Shown piece by piece: positions 52,027 through 53,095 of a stretch of DNA of 53,095 bases (position 1 is its first letter; each line of letters opens with the position of its first letter). The position numbers and the translations under genes are program-made. The notes beneath the pieces were generated by a model. It was given only the letters and a program-made list of their open reading frames with translations. It was not told the DNA's origin and ran no database searches. The DNA comes from Kocuria tytonicola (GTDB taxonomy: Bacteria > Actinomycetota > Actinomycetes > Actinomycetales > Micrococcaceae), in NCBI RefSeq assembly GCF_003687455.1, contig NZ_PHOA01000004.1, forward strand, positions 1 to 53,095. Direction: 5' to 3'.

Positions 52027-52254
52027 TCAGGCGACGGGGGCGAAGCCCACCTTCCGGCGGGTCTCCTTGCCGGTCTCCACGTAGCCGATGCTCGCCGCGG
52101 GGACCATGGCGGTGCCGCCCTTGGTGTCCTCCAGCACGAGGGGGGATCCGGAGGACAGCGCCTCGGTCACCCTGGCCCGCACCTCGTCAGCGGACAGGTC
52201 GCTGTTGAGCATGAGCACCTGCGAGACGTTCTGGATGCCGATCTTGATTTCCAT
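52027..52254 (-). CDS. DUF3107 small protein (75 residues)
   Basis: This 75-residue cytosolic protein starts MEIKIGIQNVSQVLMLNSDL and contains LVLEDTKGGTAMVPAASIGY plus a basic tail. It matches the actinobacterial DUF3107 family, which is usually found next to DEAD-box helicase and TetR genes as here. No function is known. ATG 52254 has GGAGG a few bases upstream (minus strand). It is flanked by its own hairpin, so it is probably a single-gene transcript. Confidence 0.93.
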   Translation of the reverse strand: MEIKIGIQNVSQVLMLNSDLSADEVRARVTEALSSGSPLVLEDTKGGTAMVPAASIGYVETGKETRRKVGFAPVA

Positions 52255-52340
52255 GGATACCCTCCTGCGACGGTCCCGGCCGCTGCGCGCGGAGCGGGAC
52301 GGTGTGCTGCGGACCGGACGCGCCGTGCGGGGACGGGGCG

Positions 52341-53021
52341 TCAGTCCCGGTCGTTGCGGCCCAGTCTAGGAGCAGGCTCCGGGCGCTCCTCGCTGAGGGA
52401 CTTGATTCCGCCCCAGGCTAAACGGAAGATCCGGTCCTGGACCTCCTCGCGCGACCCGGACTCCGGGTGGCGGATCCAGTAGATCGCGGAGGTCTGCACC
52501 ATGTTCACGAGACCGCGCGAGAGCAGCATGGCCTGCGCGGGCGGGGCGCCCGTGGTGGGTCCCAGCAGGGCGGCCACGGCGCTTGCGACCCCCTCCGAGA
52601 AGTCGTCCAGCTGGGCGGCGACCTCCGGGAAGGACATCACGTCCGCGCTGAACACCAGACGGTGGGCCTGGGGGTGGCTGTGCACGAAGTCGAAGTGCGT
52701 GACGATCACGTTGCGCACCCGCTCCCGGTGCGTGTCCGACTCCGAGAGTGACTCCTCCAGGCGCCCGGACAGCTCGCGCAGCGTGTGCTCCACCAGCGCC
52801 AGGAAGAGGTCCCGTTTGCCGGGGAAGTGCTGGTACAGGACGGGTTTGGACACCCCGGCGGCGGCCGCGATCTCGTCCATGGACGTGGCGTGGTAGCCGC
52901 CGTCCGAGAACACCCGCAGGGCGGTGTCCAGCAGCTGCTCGCGGCGCTGGTCCCGGCTCATGCGGCGGGCGCGCGTGGGCGCGGTGCGGGAGGCGGGATC
53001 GCGGTCGTCGACGGCTGTCAT
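52341..53021 (-). CDS. TetR-family transcriptional regulator
   Basis: This 226-residue repressor has the helix-turn-helix DTALRVFSDGGYHATSMDEI then AAAAGVSKPVLYQHFPGKRD (about 28-70), the signature TetR N-terminal DNA-binding domain. The C-terminal ligand domain includes VFSADVMSFPEVAAQLDDF and an Arg-rich end. Actinobacterial proteins of this type next to DUF3107 and helicase genes are widespread, but the ligand is unknown. The frame extends to 53060, but ATG 53021 has AGAGGAG seven bases upstream. A disordered basic N terminus precedes the domain. Nothing is visible from 53022 to the window edge. Confidence 0.9.
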   Translation of the reverse strand: MTAVDDRDPASRTAPTRARRMSRDQRREQLLDTALRVFSDGGYHATSMDEIAAAAGVSKPVLYQHFPGKRDLFLALVEHTLRELSGRLEESLSESDTHRERVRNVIVTHFDFVHSHPQAHRLVFSADVMSFPEVAAQLDDFSEGVASAVAALLGPTTGAPPAQAMLLSRGLVNMVQTSAIYWIRHPESGSREEVQDRIFRLAWGGIKSLSEERPEPAPRLGRNDRD

Positions 53022-53095
53022 GGGGTTCTCCTCTGCGGACGGCGGTGTCCGTGGTGGCATCAGCTCGCCGCGCGGGGGCGCGGGGTGTCTGTGGG

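Overview
The window is about 53 kb of very GC-rich chromosome from an actinobacterium. Lineage markers are a mycothiol gene (mshB), a mycothiol-type DinB-fold enzyme, the small actinobacterial proteins DUF3117 and DUF3107, a 7Fe ferredoxin next to dapC, and an IdeR/DtxR-type iron box. Gene content and the many ATG/GTG starts without Shine-Dalgarno sequences fit Micrococcaceae, and a Kocuria-like organism is my best guess. The genus is recognition, not proof. There is no rRNA, tRNA, CRISPR array or prophage. The only mobile DNA I see is the end of an IS5-family element at the left edge.

Layout. 1-173: 5' end of an IS5-type transposase, then ychJ. 752-6085: macro-domain deacetylase, malate dehydrogenase, thiol peroxidase, monomeric isocitrate dehydrogenase, LapA-like membrane protein. 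6359-13756: peptide ABC importer (lipoprotein, two permeases, fused double ATPase) interrupted by an antisense PH-domain gene. 13958-16521: mycothiol-dependent enzyme, Ca2+/H+ antiporter, unknown protein. 16627-20032: gatCAB. 20101-23879: CapA lipoprotein, iron-box-controlled DUF2470 protein, Cys-rich DUF1540 protein, azlCD. 23988-26177: S9 peptidase. 26353-31327: typA, mshB, membrane protein, fdxA, dapC. 31502-36395: gltA, galE, dapD, dapE. 36417-38925: LOG-family protein, PIG-V-like mannosyltransferase, DUF3117. 39039-45189: two crcB genes, O-methyltransferase, anchored exported protein, tatB, mrp, DUF1003, MgtE-N/CBS protein. 45416-53021: stress protein, aminopeptidase P, PHP phosphoesterase, orphan DNA methyltransferase, DEAD-box helicase, DUF3107, TetR regulator.

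How they work together. Mdh, Icd and GltA are three TCA-cycle enzymes within 32 kb. DapC, DapD and DapE supply most of the succinylase branch of lysine/diaminopimelate synthesis within 6.3 kb. GatCAB makes Gln-tRNA(Gln) and/or Asn-tRNA(Asn). MshB and the DinB-fold enzyme belong to mycothiol metabolism. The SBP-permease-permease-ATPase set is a complete peptide importer.

Most convergent gene pairs are separated by strong, often perfect hairpins. Most genes are ordinary core genes. The points worth a second look are a family of predicted leaderless promoters, a degenerate duplication of the tpx 3' end, an apparent loss of sigE/htrA between the O-methyltransferase and tatB, a possible metal-responsive DUF2470/DUF1540 locus, an unusually long DppB-type permease, and a recurrent 8-mer after stop codons. 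I found no clearly novel multi-gene system.
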